Positions 63,123-64,000 of a stretch of DNA of 64,000 bases are shown piece by piece. Origin of the DNA: Neospora caninum Liverpool (Eukaryota; Apicomplexa; Conoidasida; Eucoccidiorida; Sarcocystidae). The position numbers and the translations under genes are program-made. The DNA lies in assembly GCF_000208865.1 (NCBI RefSeq), contig NC_018390.1, positions 2,156,790 through 2,220,789 of the forward strand, in the 5' to 3' direction. How positions within the stretch are numbered: the stretch's first letter is position 1; every line of letters begins with the position of its first letter. Below the pieces are notes generated by a model. That model did not search any database. It was not told the origin of the DNA and was given only the letters and a program-made list of their open reading frames with translations.

Positions 63123-64000
63123 ATGGCCCTACGGGCGGCTGAGAGCGACAGAGAGAACATCTTCGGGAGAGGAAGGAGAGAAGATGCAGAAAGCCAAGCG
63201 GTCAGAAGCAGCCGGAAAGCAGCCGTCCGCGCGTGGGCGGGAGTCGGACAAGAGAACGAAAATGAAGGAACGAAACCTACGCATGTTAAATCAGACAAAG
63301 ATGACGAAGAGCTGGAAGAGAGAGATGACCGAGCAGACGAGAGAGGAGAACAACGTCAAGAACGAGATAAAGAACGAGAAGAAGACAGAGAAGGGAGGGC
63401 AGAGGCTTCAGATAGCGATGATGGCGTTGAGGTAACGGCCATCGCCATTCCGTTAACAAAGGTTCCCGGAACGGTGTTTGAGAGTCTTGTCCCGTCGCCT
63501 TCTTCGCTGTCTCTCGCAAGGTCGCCGCTCTGTCCGGGTGCGCCCCGCAGGGAAACTGAAGAGCTGCGCATCTATTTCGACGCATGCAAAGCAACGACCG
63601 ATCTGGGAAGGCAGCCCCACGCAGTGGCGAGGAAGCAGCAGCGTGTGGAGGACTCGCATGCACGCGGCGAGGCCGAGAGCGAGGAACAGGATGCAGAGAC
63701 CGAAGGAGAAGGCGCAGCCAAGCCGCGAGAGGCTGGGAAGCGGCACGTGGCCGCGCAGCATGCGGCCGAAGGGAGAACCGATGAGGGAAGAAAGGACGAC
63801 GAAGCAGATCTTGTTCTCCCTTCCGCCTCGGATACGGATGTGGAGGAACTTGAGAAAGAAGGGTGGTGGATTGGTTCTTCTAGAGACCCCGGGAGGGGAT
63901 CTATTCCTGCCTCTTCCCCTGCCTCGCATTCGTGCTCGGCAAGTGCTCCCTCGGCGTCTGCTTCCTCTTCTTTCTCGTCGTCTCGCGCTGCTTCTCACGC
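63123..64000 (+). CDS. Acidic, low-complexity protein, 5' part (runs off the window)
   Basis: From an ATG at 63123 the frame stays open to the window end, 292 codons with no stop. It begins MALRAAESDRENIFGRGRRE and continues as a charged region rich in Glu, Asp, Arg and Lys to about residue 105. A short apolar segment follows (VTAIAIPLTKVPGTVFESL, about 100-118), then another Glu/Ala/Arg-rich stretch and a Ser/Ala-rich tail. I recognise no domain; it is probably the disordered N-terminus of a longer protein. A GT in the GAG|GTAACG context near 63430 could be a donor, but the frame reads on through it. Divergent orientation with RPL10 suggests a shared promoter region. Confidence 0.6.
   Translation, partial: MALRAAESDRENIFGRGRREDAESQAVRSSRKAAVRAWAGVGQENENEGTKPTHVKSDKDDEELEERDDRADERGEQRQERDKEREEDREGRAEASDSDDGVEVTAIAIPLTKVPGTVFESLVPSPSSLSLARSPLCPGAPRRETEELRIYFDACKATTDLGRQPHAVARKQQRVEDSHARGEAESEEQDAETEGEGAAKPREAGKRHVAAQHAAEGRTDEGRKDDEADLVLPSASDTDVEELEKEGWWIGSSRDPGRGSIPASSPASHSCSASAPSASASSSFSSSRAASH

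Noticed and set aside
1..64000. rRNA, tRNA, CRISPR arrays, transposons or viral insertions
   Set aside because: I looked for tRNA-like arms, terminal repeats, transposase or reverse-transcriptase motifs and spaced direct repeats by eye and saw none. A tRNAscan/RepeatMasker run would be decisive.

Overview
The window looks like nuclear DNA of a tissue-cyst-forming coccidian (Apicomplexa, Sarcocystidae; Toxoplasma/Neospora/Hammondia grade). The grounds are intron-rich genes with GT-AG introns of about 100-1000 bp, low gene density, long coding leaders rich in Ala, Ser and Arg, a possible apicomplexan AP2-type regulator, (TA)n microsatellites, and a repair enzyme carrying a leader of the kind used for the apicoplast or mitochondrion. 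Genus is inferred from these features; no search was possible.

Layout. 1-13 kb: an intronless multi-spanning membrane-protein ORF (-), a five-exon HemW/HemN-like radical SAM gene (+), and convergent to it a three-exon gene of unknown function (-). 14.9-19.3 kb: a three-exon, Gln/Ala-rich, possibly AP2-type protein (-). 20-22 kb: mostly empty, with one well-bounded orphan exon (-). 22.3-27.5 kb: a ten-exon endonuclease IV (APN1) gene (-) with all nine metal ligands and an N-terminal targeting leader. 29.9-33.4 kb: an eight-exon HSC20/HscB co-chaperone gene (+). 38.0-50.4 kb: a sixteen-exon SMC1 cohesin ATPase (+). 52.2-56.7 kb: a multi-exon gene of unknown function (-). 58.7-61.2 kb: the four-exon ribosomal protein L10 (uL16) gene (-). 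63.1 kb to the end: the 5' part of an acidic, low-complexity ORF (+).

Exon structures were built by hand from homology, splice signals and reading phase. In HemW-like, the 406-aa gene, APN1, HSC20, SMC1 and RPL10, every junction keeps phase. These genes do not form a pathway cluster, as expected for a eukaryotic chromosome. Two of them (HSC20 and the radical SAM protein) touch Fe-S/heme metabolism, and two (APN1, SMC1) touch genome maintenance; I regard the proximity as coincidental.

The DNA has two textures. The first 41 kb has almost no microsatellite. From 41.5 to 58.3 kb nearly every large intron or spacer carries (TA)n, (CT)n or minisatellite arrays. No rRNA, tRNA, transposon or CRISPR array was recognised, and I found no convincing novel multi-gene system.
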